Under the pieces are notes generated by a model. It had not been told where the DNA came from. It did not search any database and worked only from the letters and a program-made list of their open reading frames with translations. From NCBI GenBank assembly GCA_027351145.1, contig DAIEIZ010000015.1, positions 1 through 14,347 on the forward strand: a stretch of DNA of 14,347 bases, in the 5' to 3' direction. The stretch comes from Candidatus Moraniibacteriota bacterium. GTDB taxonomy: Bacteria; Patescibacteriota; Minisyncoccia; Moranbacterales; UBA2206. The number at the start of each line of letters is the position of its first letter. The stretch's first letter is position 1. Positions 8,761 through 13,980 of the stretch are shown here, piece after piece. Position numbers and translations under genes: made by a program.

Positions 8761-9148
8761 AGGCCTCATAAAATTCAAGGAGTGGCGAGAAAAAGCAGAG
8801 GAAGATTTTGAGTCTGGTCAGATACTTCTCAAACACAATGGCGCTCCTGCCAGTATTGCATTTCACGCCCAACAAGGAGCGGAAAAATATCTAAAAGGTT
8901 TTATCGTTTTTCATGGTGGCACTTTTGAAAAAACACACCACCTCGATAAACTTGTCACAGAATGTAAAAAAATTGACACCTTTTTTAAAGACTTCATCGA
9001 TGAAACTGCTATTCTTAACGACTACTACATCGAAGCACGGTACCCAATTGATATCAAAGAAGATATTTCCACTGAAGAAGCCAAAACTGCCCTTGAGCTT
9101 GCTGGTAATATAAAAGATTTTATTCTTTCAAAAGTAGAATTATCTTGA
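8750..9148 (+). CDS. HEPN-domain protein (partner of MNT)
   Basis: This 132-residue all-helical protein has the signature of the Pfam HEPN family: WREKAEEDFESG near the N terminus, the central helix FHAQQGAEKYLKGFIVFHG (38-56), THHLDKLV and the late ARYPID segment. I see no Rx4-6H motif of the ribonuclease-type HEPN toxins, so it may not be an RNase. It starts inside the last codons of the nucleotidyltransferase gene, consistent with translational coupling and a two-protein complex. The spacer after it (9149-9192) is short and lacks a terminator. The whole pair is enclosed by the 141-bp repeats. Confidence 0.85.
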   Translation: MPSKGLIKFKEWREKAEEDFESGQILLKHNGAPASIAFHAQQGAEKYLKGFIVFHGGTFEKTHHLDKLVTECKKIDTFFKDFIDETAILNDYYIEARYPIDIKEDISTEEAKTALELAGNIKDFILSKVELS

Positions 9149-9192
9149 ATAATAACGAATCTTCTTAGGTCTAAGTCCGTATCAAGAAAATA

Positions 9193-9333
9193 AATTTTCG
9201 GAATTATTCCCATCACTCTCTCAAACGAAACCTGGCGGGCTCTCGGCAGCACAATTGTCTTTGGCCTAATTCTCTCATCATTCCTCACATTCTTTATCGT
9301 CCCCGCGTTATATTTGAGTTTGGTAAAGGAGAA
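9193..9333 (+). repeat. 141-bp direct repeat, copy B
   Basis: This is the second copy of the RND 3'-end repeat, 135 of 141 positions matching copy A at 8252-8392. The mismatches are at codons Ser (TCC/TCA), Arg (CGA/CGG), Ala (GCG/GCT), Leu (CTG/CTC), Thr (ACG/ACA) and one Leu to Phe (CTC/TTC). The left edge is abrupt: copy B is preceded by TAA and unrelated sequence. Confidence 0.95.
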
Positions 9334-9346
9334 GGAGAGATCCTGA
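9193..9346 (+). pseudogene. Orphan 3' fragment of an RND permease gene
   Basis: The fragment reads in frame from Ile-Phe-Gly-Ile to Lys-Glu-Lys-Glu-Arg-Ser and stops at TGA (9344-9346). It lacks any start codon and the rest of the gene. It represents the last roughly 50 residues of a second, slightly diverged allele of the exporter. Because tandem terminators follow within 30 bp, this fragment probably occupies the original downstream edge of the exporter gene, and the MNT/HEPN pair was placed upstream of it. Confidence 0.88.
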
Positions 9347-9370
9347 TTAACACAAATTTCCTCCAAACAA

Positions 9371-9413
9371 AAAACGGACATTGGCTACAATCCCAAAGTC
9401 CGTTTGTTTTTTT
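9371..9413. terminator. Bidirectional Rho-independent terminator
   Basis: Arms AAACGGAC (9372-9379) and GTCCGTTT (9398-9405) are perfectly complementary. A T-run at 9407-9413 follows on the plus strand. On the minus strand the second arm is followed by a T-rich stretch. It lies between convergent transcription units and can serve both the plus-strand exporter/MNT/HEPN side and the minus-strand gene ending at 9446. Confidence 0.65.
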
Positions 9414-9414
9414 G

Positions 9415-9446
9415 CCACGCCCTTTCCCAGAGAGCGTGGTTTTTTT
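9415..9446 (+). terminator. Rho-independent terminator
   Basis: CCACGC (9415-9420) pairs with GCGTGG (9434-9439) across a 13-base loop and is followed by seven T residues (9440-9446). It is the second of two tandem terminators on the plus strand. The T-run touches the stop codon of the opposing minus-strand gene. Confidence 0.75.
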
Positions 9447-9814
9447 CAATGTTTTGTCGGCTCCGGCGTAGGAAACGCCACCGTCTCAACCCCGAAGCCT
9501 TCCTCGTCATCCCGACAGGCAATCACCAGCCCGTTGGATGACGAGATCGCGTCCAAAAATTCTTCGTAGCCGGAAAACTTCCGGTCATTGAAAAACATCG
9601 GACGCCCCAATTGCTCCGCCAATACCGCCTTGCAGGCAATGTTGGAGAGCGACCAATCCAGCGCTTCCTCAGGGGTGGCCTGAGAAAAATCCAGCGCCCA
9701 ATCATCGCCATGGAGCAAGAACGTGTTCGCCAGAAACTCAATGGCGTTTTCTTCGCCATCAAGCAACTGACATGTCTCTCCGGCCAAATATCCGGAGATG
9801 GCTCTAATAGTCAT
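9446..9814 (-). CDS. Uncharacterised acidic 122-residue protein
   Basis: I do not recognise this protein. From the chosen ATG it begins MTIRAISGYLAGE and is rich in Glu, Asp, Phe, Ala and Leu, with no membrane helix or signal peptide, so it is probably a soluble cytoplasmic protein. WALDFSQATPEEALDW and FSGYEEFLDAI look like amphipathic helices. A strong SD, AGGAGGTGA (9823-9831), supports the ATG at 9812-9814; a GTG four codons earlier overlaps the SD itself and is unlikely. Its frame is intact, unlike the sequence upstream. It is the most downstream gene of the GC-rich minus-strand block and has an attenuator-like hairpin in its leader. Confidence 0.7.
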   Translation of the reverse strand: MTIRAISGYLAGETCQLLDGEENAIEFLANTFLLHGDDWALDFSQATPEEALDWSLSNIACKAVLAEQLGRPMFFNDRKFSGYEEFLDAISSSNGLVIACRDDEEGFGVETVAFPTPEPTKH

Positions 9815-9852
9815 CAATAATCTCACCTCCTTTCCTCTTTCGAGATTATTTT

Positions 9853-9891
9853 AAAAAAACTTTCGAACTGCGAACTATTTCGCAAGTCGAA
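9853..9891 (-). promoter_or_regulatory. Terminator/attenuator hairpin in the leader of the 122-residue gene
   Basis: The segments 9862-9874 and 9879-9891 form a 13-base-arm hairpin with only two adjacent unpaired positions and a four-base loop. On the minus strand it is followed after two bases by seven T residues (9853-9859), then 21 bases later by the SD of the gene starting at 9814. The form is that of an intrinsic terminator placed in a 5' leader. It could end transcription from the operon upstream or act as an attenuator. Confidence 0.6.
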
Positions 9892-9930
9892 GATTTCTTC
9901 AACCATATTTTTCATTCCACCTCATTTCAA

Positions 9931-9949
9931 ATCTAAACTAATTTTAGAT
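9931..9949. repeat. Short inverted repeat
   Basis: ATCTAAA (9931-9937) and TTTAGAT (9943-9949) are perfect complements around a five-base loop. The repeat lies in the AT-rich spacer between two other hairpins. No role is evident. Confidence 0.45.
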
Positions 9950-9963
9950 CTGAAAGAGAAGGC

Positions 9964-10002
9964 GGAGGTTTCTGAGTCCTACAAAAAATTCAGAAAACCT
10001 CC
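9964..10002 (-). repeat. Long hairpin containing a GGAGG motif
   Basis: GGAGGTTTCTGA (9964-9975) pairs with TCAGAAAACCTCC (9990-10002) with one bulged base, around a 14-base loop containing six A residues. On the minus strand the 5' arm contains GGAGG, so the structure could hide an SD-like site, although no start codon with a credible frame follows. It may instead be the transcript end of the decayed region upstream. Confidence 0.5.
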
Positions 10003-10016
10003 TAACTCACTTCTCC

Positions 10017-10219
10017 CTACAACTCAGGGATTGGGAGGTGCTCCGGCTGCACCTCGATTTTATGGACAGTACCGGAAGCCTGTTAGTTCTGCAAAGCCTC
10101 CCTGAAAGCTTTTGCATATTTTCCAAGCCAATCTATTTTGATCACTCCCCGCACTATCCAAACGGAGAGGAGATCTTTTCCATTTTCTCCTTTATTTTTG
10201 CCCAGTTAAAACTTTTCAC
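10017..10219 (-). pseudogene. Probable decayed small gene with retained SD
   Basis: On the minus strand an AGGAGG at 10219-10224 precedes a GTG at 10217-10219 that opens a 21-codon frame (MKSFNWAKIKEKMEKISSPFG) ending in TAG at 10154. A second frame, starting at CTG 10203-10205 without a standard start codon, reads 40 protein-like codons (WIVRGVIKIDWLGKYAKAF and so on), meets TAA at 10083-10085, continues 21 codons (QASGTVHKIEVQPEHLPIP) and ends at TAG 10017. The overlap of two plausible frames and the internal stop suggest a small gene broken by a frameshift or start-codon loss plus a nonsense change. No family is recognised. Confidence 0.35.
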
Positions 10220-10580
10220 CTCCTTTTTCGGCTAAAAATAAAGTTTAAGAAAATGGGCCCTAGCGCGGGCATACGAGGAAAGGAAGAACAGATTAAACTT
10301 CCCTCCAAGACACAGTGCCGGTTCTTTCTATCCTCTAGGGCTAGCGCGCCACCGGCTAAAGGATTTTTTGGGAATGTCCGCAGGAAGGGAACGGGCGGGC
10401 TGTGCCTCCGCCAGCTATTCACTGTAAACAATCGCGATTTTGGTTTAGCGGTTCGCCTTCCCTTTTTAGAAACCGCCCTGCAACTGACCATAACCAGAAC
10501 AGAAATTTTCGCTCGCGCTCGGATTCCTGGATTGTTAAGGTTGCGACGCTCGCGTGCGTGCGAGAAACGCCACCGGCTTA
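10220..10580 (-). other. GC-rich interval without an intact gene; scattered coding-like remnants
   Basis: No intact reading frame with a credible start is present. On the minus strand, codons from about 10444 to 10331 read like protein (TKIAIVYSE, TAG at 10415-10417, then LAEAQPARSLPADIPKK) but are bounded by TAA at 10445-10447 and TAG at 10328-10330. An open minus-strand frame from 10491 to 10216 is Arg/Lys/Pro-rich, and a long plus-strand frame (10253-10666) overlaps these; neither has an SD or a believable composition. GCGGTT/AACCGC arms at 10448-10453 and 10471-10476 form a short hairpin. I read the interval as eroded coding sequence, with an unrecognised structured RNA as the alternative. 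Confidence 0.35.
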
Positions 10581-10664
10581 TTACCTCCTGCCCGGTACCG
10601 ATGAGTGCTCATGTTTGCCTAGGCAAGTTCGGCGAATTTTGGGATGATCTCTGGCGTGAACCAT
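10581..10664 (-). CDS. Possible 27-residue small ORF with strong SD (perhaps remnant)
   Basis: AGGAGG at 10673-10678 lies eight bases before an ATG at 10662-10664, ideal spacing. The frame (MVHARDHPKIRRTCLGKHEH and so on) closes at TAA 10581-10583 after 27 codons. The adjacent frame reads FTPEIIPKFAELA, then TAG, then ANMSTHRYRAGG, which looks more like natural protein. The gene may therefore be a frameshifted remnant whose original product continued past a CAG-to-TAG change. It sits just downstream of the VWA gene stop. I cannot say whether it is translated. Confidence 0.3.
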   Translation of the reverse strand: MVHARDHPKIRRTCLGKHEHSSVPGRR

Positions 10665-10685
10665 AGTCATCACCTCCTCTTTTTG

Positions 10686-11774
10686 TTAAAGGTTATTAAT
10701 TCCAACTCCGCCTGTCGCGATCGCGAGGTCGGTCAGGGCTTTGTTGGCGCACTCGACCACGAACGAGTGCATCTTGATTCCGGTCATATCCTTCGTGGTC
10801 AAGGAGATTCTGTCATCGCCGTCGGTAATGACTACCAGCTCAGGCCGGTAAGTCGCACCTGCGGCGATGATTTCTTCGATCCGTGTCTTGGCTGTCCGAG
10901 CACAGCCGCTGATGTCCGTGGATCCGCCACTATAATTTTTCTCGGTAAAGTGGCGGATCAATTCCTTCGCTTCAGCCGGCGTTCCGGCGTGGTGCTCGGC
11001 TTTGAGTGAAGTGTCAAACAGGCGGACATACAACTCCGCCTCGCCCTCAATTACCGCTTTCAAGCGGTTCATGAGGATTACTCCGGCCTTAAAGATGCGT
11101 TGGCCGGAGCCCATTGAGCCGGAACAGTCAATGATTATATACAACAACTGCTTTTTCTCAATGGTTTTTACTCTTTCGCGCACGGGCAGGGCGCCCGTCA
11201 CCGCTTGGTACATAAAGTACGCCGGCGATGCCTGGCGCGTCGCCCAACAAGATTTGTTGATCTTGTTAAGCTCGCCCAAGTGCGCGATTGGCCGTTGCCG
11301 GATTTCATCGCCCGCAGGATCCGGCTCCTGCTTCTTGGATTTTCTGACCTGCATCTTGGTCAGTTTATCCAAGTTCCGAGAGATCCGGAGCATCAGCTCC
11401 TTCCCTCTAAGGAAATCTTCGGCGAGTTTCATTTTTTGGAGACCGTCGTCTCCATCCTTGCCTTTCCCCGCATCAGCGTCCTGATTTGGGTCTAGCAGTT
11501 CCCGTTCATCCTCGGACAAGCTGTCAATCTCGTCCATCAGATGATTGAGATCCTCTCCGATTTTCTCGGACATGTCATTGTCCGTAAAAATCGGCAGAGG
11601 CTCTCCCTCACCGCTTCCGCTCTCTCCGCCTTTTTTCTTGGCGAGGAGCTTGAGCAGGTTCATCGCCTGCTCGAGCGGTGAGGCACCCGGGAACTTTCCA
11701 ATTTCCGCCGTCTGCAAAAAATCGCAGACGTTTTGGTGATAGTGCATGGCTTTTTCAAGACCATCCGCTACCAC
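10686..11774 (-). CDS. VWA-domain (CoxE/ViaA-like) protein, C-terminal part downstream of an in-frame stop
   Basis: This 362-codon frame carries the von Willebrand A domain at its C terminus: IIIDCSGSMG (213-222) with MIDAS residues Asp216, Ser218 and Ser220, SGGSTDISG (282-290) with Thr286, and VVITDGDD (314-321) with Asp318, so metal-dependent ligand binding looks intact. A charged, Asp/Glu/Lys-rich linker (about 45-115) precedes it. The formal start is a GTG with no SD. Codons upstream (DPQFGWRPNNGGKYTHDRQA) stay open and protein-like back to a TAA at 11865-11867, and beyond that, in the same frame, to an ATG with a strong SD at 12050. The natural protein is therefore probably 454 residues, 12050 to 10686, interrupted by TAA. 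VWA proteins of this kind work with MoxR AAA+ ATPases, as in RavA-ViaA. Confidence 0.82.
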   Translation of the reverse strand: MVADGLEKAMHYHQNVCDFLQTAEIGKFPGASPLEQAMNLLKLLAKKKGGESGSGEGEPLPIFTDNDMSEKIGEDLNHLMDEIDSLSEDERELLDPNQDADAGKGKDGDDGLQKMKLAEDFLRGKELMLRISRNLDKLTKMQVRKSKKQEPDPAGDEIRQRPIAHLGELNKINKSCWATRQASPAYFMYQAVTGALPVRERVKTIEKKQLLYIIIDCSGSMGSGQRIFKAGVILMNRLKAVIEGEAELYVRLFDTSLKAEHHAGTPAEAKELIRHFTEKNYSGGSTDISGCARTAKTRIEEIIAAGATYRPELVVITDGDDRISLTTKDMTGIKMHSFVVECANKALTDLAIATGGVGINNL

Positions 11775-11864
11775 CGCCTGCCGGTCGTGGGTGTATTTTC
11801 CCCCGTTGTTGGGGCGCCACCCAAATTGTGGATCGGGAGCGGGCAGGCGCTCTTCGACCCTTTG

Positions 11865-12050
11865 TTACACAAGCCGGCGGTAACTCGACGGCGGGCTAAT
11901 CTTACCACCCGCCGCCAAGTTGCAAAGATCGGCCACCAAGTCTTTTGAATAGGACTTAAGGCCAACCTTGCCGGCCACCTCCCGCATCTCCTCAGCCGAC
12001 GGGCTGAGGTAGGTGGCAGGAGGTCTCGTCCGAAATGTGAACTGGGACAT
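11865..12050 (-). CDS. N-terminal part of the VWA protein, ending at an in-frame TAA
   Basis: This 61-codon frame begins MSQFTFRTRPPATYLS and is introduced by a strong SD, AGGAGG (12057-12062), six bases before the ATG. It ends ISPPSSYRRLV then TAA (11865-11867). The codons after the TAA continue in the same frame as QRVEERLPAPDPQFGW and run into the VWA protein without another stop, so I regard this as the true start of the VWA gene. Alternatives are a genuine small protein with separate initiation of the VWA part, or stop-codon readthrough. The SD and start are solid; the meaning of the stop is not. Confidence 0.65.
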   Translation of the reverse strand: MSQFTFRTRPPATYLSPSAEEMREVAGKVGLKSYSKDLVADLCNLAAGGKISPPSSYRRLV

Positions 12051-12065
12051 GAAGTCCCTCCTTTC

Positions 12066-12083
12066 ACCCGCCTAGATGCGGGT
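12066..12083 (-). promoter_or_regulatory. Hairpin between the MoxR and VWA genes
   Basis: ACCCGC and GCGGGT (12066-12071 and 12078-12083) form a perfect six-base stem with a six-base loop, four bases upstream (minus strand) of the VWA SD. A second short stem, GGCGC/GCGCC (12093-12097 and 12104-12108), lies between it and the MoxR stop codon. These could affect translation of the VWA gene relative to the ATPase. There is no T-run, so a terminator is unlikely. Confidence 0.4.
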
Positions 12084-12107
12084 TTGTTCGAGGGCGCGGG
12101 ATTGCGC

Positions 12108-12734
12108 CTAGGTGATTTTTTCGCCCACAGTTTCCCGCAGGCGTTTTCGCCGGTCACTCAGGCCGTCCGTGATTTTCAGGGACGATACTTCGTCCTGAAA
12201 AACCACGAACTTTTTCGCCACCTGCAATGCCTTTATGGGCGAGGTGGCCAGTGAGAGCTCACTCAATAATTCCCTGAGTTTGCTCTCGGCCTGGGAAAGA
12301 TTTTTTTCAGCCGCGGCTCTTTCCATTGCCGCTGTCAGGTCTGCCTGAATCGTTTCTGCCAAACCCTCAAGACCGGGCAAGAAACGGAGGTCGGTCAGAT
12401 CCTGTTTTTCAACATGATCCGCGCCTTGCATCGTTGCGGATGCTTGGCAGACCTGAAATGCGTGTACCGCCGTCCGCGGGGACACGAAATTCCCCTCAGC
12501 AGTCGCTTTGGCCAATATTTCGGCCAACACGCCTTTAAACCCGTTCAACACCGGCCCGCCCAGCCGACCGGCCACCTTCTCAAACATCGAGAGGTAGCTA
12601 GCCGCCGAGTAATCTTTCCACTTTAGGTTCAGCTGAAGCGGAAAGCGCTCGATAAGAGCATGGGCGGCCGGGCCCAGCTCACTTATCTCATCAGGTTCCT
12701 TGTTGGTGAGGCAAATGATTAATTCAGTTTTCAT
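12108..12734 (-). CDS. MoxR-type AAA+ ATPase, C-terminal part downstream of an in-frame stop
   Basis: The frame opens with MKTELIICLTNKEPDEIS, matching the sensor-1 strand and its Thr-Asn pair (residues 10-11), followed by HALIERFPLQL (25-35) where the arginine-finger region of MoxR proteins is expected. The lid and a helical C-terminal region follow. It lacks Walker A and B, which lie in the frame ending 9 bases upstream. Both parts are in the same frame, separated only by TAG and the codons CGT-TTC-CGG. The ATG here has no SD, so it is more likely internal than a start. The joined product would be 344 residues, a typical MoxR length. It ends in TAG, 57 bases before the VWA start. Confidence 0.78.
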   Translation of the reverse strand: MKTELIICLTNKEPDEISELGPAAHALIERFPLQLNLKWKDYSAASYLSMFEKVAGRLGGPVLNGFKGVLAEILAKATAEGNFVSPRTAVHAFQVCQASATMQGADHVEKQDLTDLRFLPGLEGLAETIQADLTAAMERAAAEKNLSQAESKLRELLSELSLATSPIKALQVAKKFVVFQDEVSSLKITDGLSDRRKRLRETVGEKIT

Positions 12735-12743
12735 CCGGAAACG

Positions 12744-13142
12744 CTAGGCGCCATTCCGGAGCTCCTTGGCCGTCAAAACATCCTTGAGCGCAAGGAGAAC
12801 GCTCGCGGGTGCATCGAAAAGTTCCTCGAAAACAGCCACTCGACTGTTCAAGAAACTTTTCTCCGGAAAATATTCGAGGATTTTCTCCTCTTCTAATTTC
12901 CGGAAATTCAGCCCCCCGAAGAGACGGGATTCATCCATCCCCTCTCCGAAGAACTGGTAGAAAGTCTCATCATCGAGACCTAAGCCGTCTACCACAGCCT
13001 TAATCATCTCGGACTTGCCGTGTCCGGCAGGTCCAAAGACAATCAGGTTTTTTTTGCCCGCAAAGGCTAAAGATACAACGCGGGCAATCTCCTCGACAAA
13101 AACGAAACCGGCCTCGAGGATAGCCTTGATTTTTTGGAACAT
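12744..13142 (-). CDS. MoxR-type AAA+ ATPase, N-terminal part ending at an in-frame TAG
   Basis: This 132-codon frame has a strong SD, AGGAGG (13147-13152), four bases before its ATG. It contains Walker A GPAGHGKS (37-44), the pore-loop-like FFGEGMDESRLFGG (64-77) and the Walker B strand RVAVFEELFDAP (101-112), in which the usual Asp-Glu is Glu-Glu. It stops after KDVLTAKELRNGA at TAG (12744-12746), just where MoxR proteins pass from the NG turn to sensor 1. The remainder continues in frame at 12734. A CAG (Gln) to TAG change is the simplest origin. On its own the fragment lacks sensor 1, arginine finger and lid and should not hydrolyse ATP normally. It is the likely chaperone partner of the VWA protein. 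Confidence 0.8.
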   Translation of the reverse strand: MFQKIKAILEAGFVFVEEIARVVSLAFAGKKNLIVFGPAGHGKSEMIKAVVDGLGLDDETFYQFFGEGMDESRLFGGLNFRKLEEEKILEYFPEKSFLNSRVAVFEELFDAPASVLLALKDVLTAKELRNGA

Positions 13143-13428
13143 ACTTCCTCCTTTTCTCCTTGAGCGCCGTCATTAACCTTCATTAAAGGGTTAACGTCGC
13201 CTGGCGGAGCTCGCAGTTTTGTTGGCCGCGAATCGCCGAAAAATTTAGGAGGCGCCGACTCACCTCCCTGAAATTTTGAAAGTCCCGAGTCGACGGGTTT
13301 TGAGGGCTCTGCTTCCCTCCAATACGGCTCACCACTTTTGACGCATTTGATCTAACTAAATAGACCGCGCCAGAGCAGGTGACTCTCGCCGAATTCCGTC
13401 GGCAGGGGTGGCTCTCAGGGAGCCAGAT
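13143..13428 (-). other. Leader/intergenic region upstream of the MoxR gene
   Basis: No complete gene is supported. The region contains the MoxR SD, a TTAACC/GGTTAA hairpin at 13173-13178 and 13189-13194 just upstream of it, and an isolated SD-like GGGAGGTGA near 13263-13271 that has no start codon. One minus-strand frame from about 13348 onward is free of stops and has plausible composition (EPYWREAEPSKPVDSGLSK and so on), but it has no start and runs into the MoxR gene in another frame. It may be another eroded small gene. Confidence 0.3.
13409..13425 (-). terminator. Hairpin just after the stop of the 166-residue gene
   Basis: TGGCTC (13409-13414) and GAGCCA (13420-13425) form a perfect stem with a five-base loop, three bases past the TAA stop of the gene at 13429. 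A second stem, GCCGA/TCGGC, follows near 13389-13404. There is no T-run, so these may stabilise the 3' end of the message or end transcription weakly. Confidence 0.35.
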
Positions 13429-13929
13429 TTACAAAGGACACCGAACCGTCTCGGTCCCCGGGAACACTTCCTCGCTACCCCAAACCAGGGCATGCGAGGA
13501 CCAGAACTCTCGTGCCAACCTCTCCGCTTTCTGCGGATCCGGCTGTTGCAAAAAATTCTTACGATCCCAGGGCTCCGGTTGTGGCCGATGCCCGATAAAG
13601 GCGGTAATTAATACATACTCGCCGTCTCCTCCCGCCTTAAGGATGATGACGAGGCTGGAGCACGGCTCCGGTGTGCGGTTAAGCACGAACCGGGTGTGCC
13701 CCAAGCGTTTCGGCCGCTTCGCGTAAATCACTTCGTCGCCAGCGGCCGTGGCAACGCAAGTAGTCTCGCCGATTGGCCGACCGAAGTCGACCTCCTCGAC
13801 GAAAAAACCCCCGCCCCCGGACTCAATCCGAGCAAGCGCATCGGGCAGGAGACGCGCTACGCCCTCGTGGAGGTGGGAGTTATAGCGATCTACAACCCTC
13901 TCCCCACTTTTCAAAATCCATCCGCTCAT
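13429..13929 (-). CDS. Uncharacterised 166-residue protein, first gene of the MoxR/VWA block
   Basis: I do not recognise a named family. From the chosen ATG the protein begins MSGWILKSGERVVDRYNSHL and has blocks that look conserved: HEGVARLLPDALARIESGG (21-39), VEEVDFGRPIGETTCV (44-59), the basic YAKRPKRLGHTRFV (69-82), YVLITAFIG (105-113), PEPWD (118-122) and FWSSHALVWGSE (142-153). It has no membrane helix or signal peptide. GGAG six bases upstream supports the ATG at 13927-13929; an ATG 20 codons earlier has no SD. Its position ahead of the ATPase and VWA genes on the same strand, with similar GC content and ribosome sites, suggests a related function. It is intact and ends in TAA. Confidence 0.75.
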   Translation of the reverse strand: MSGWILKSGERVVDRYNSHLHEGVARLLPDALARIESGGGGFFVEEVDFGRPIGETTCVATAAGDEVIYAKRPKRLGHTRFVLNRTPEPCSSLVIILKAGGDGEYVLITAFIGHRPQPEPWDRKNFLQQPDPQKAERLAREFWSSHALVWGSEEVFPGTETVRCPL

Positions 13930-13980
13930 TTTTTCTCCTTTCCCGGTCATGAGCAAACCGGTTTTTTTGGTAAAGTTGAA

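Noticed and set aside
9025..9381. Minus-strand 118-codon frame that resembles a second minus-strand frame at 8066-8419
   Set aside because: The similarity comes only from both lying antisense to the 141-bp RND repeat. Neither has an SD, and both oppose well-supported genes.
10253..10666. Plus-strand 137-codon open frame
   Set aside because: It has no SD, its composition is Arg-rich and unlike a natural protein, and it runs antisense to the SD-bearing small frame at 10664. GC-rich sequence leaves long chance frames.
10220..10680. Possible tmRNA, RNase P RNA or other known structured RNA
   Set aside because: I looked for the conserved segments of these RNAs and found none. The SD sites suggest former coding sequence.
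11768..12157. Minus-strand 129-codon frame across the MoxR/VWA gap
   Set aside because: It overlaps the end of the MoxR gene and the start of the VWA gene in another frame, is Arg/Pro-rich and lacks an SD. The VWA N terminus in this region is better supported.
10686..13142. TAG and TAA reassigned to glutamine throughout the genome
   Set aside because: The plus-strand genes end normally at TAA (rfbC, rfbD, adaptor, MNT) and TAG (GH18) with correct family lengths. At most a local suppression or mutation could apply.
10686..13142. One giant MoxR-VWA fusion, since all parts share a frame
   Set aside because: A strong SD and ATG at 12048-12062 and two stops in the 57-base gap mark separate genes. 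The shared frame has a one-in-three chance.
13933..13958. Plus-strand terminator-like CCGGT/ACCGG hairpin with seven T residues
   Set aside because: No plus-strand gene leads into it, and it coincides with the ribosome site region of the minus-strand gene starting at 13929. Probably fortuitous.
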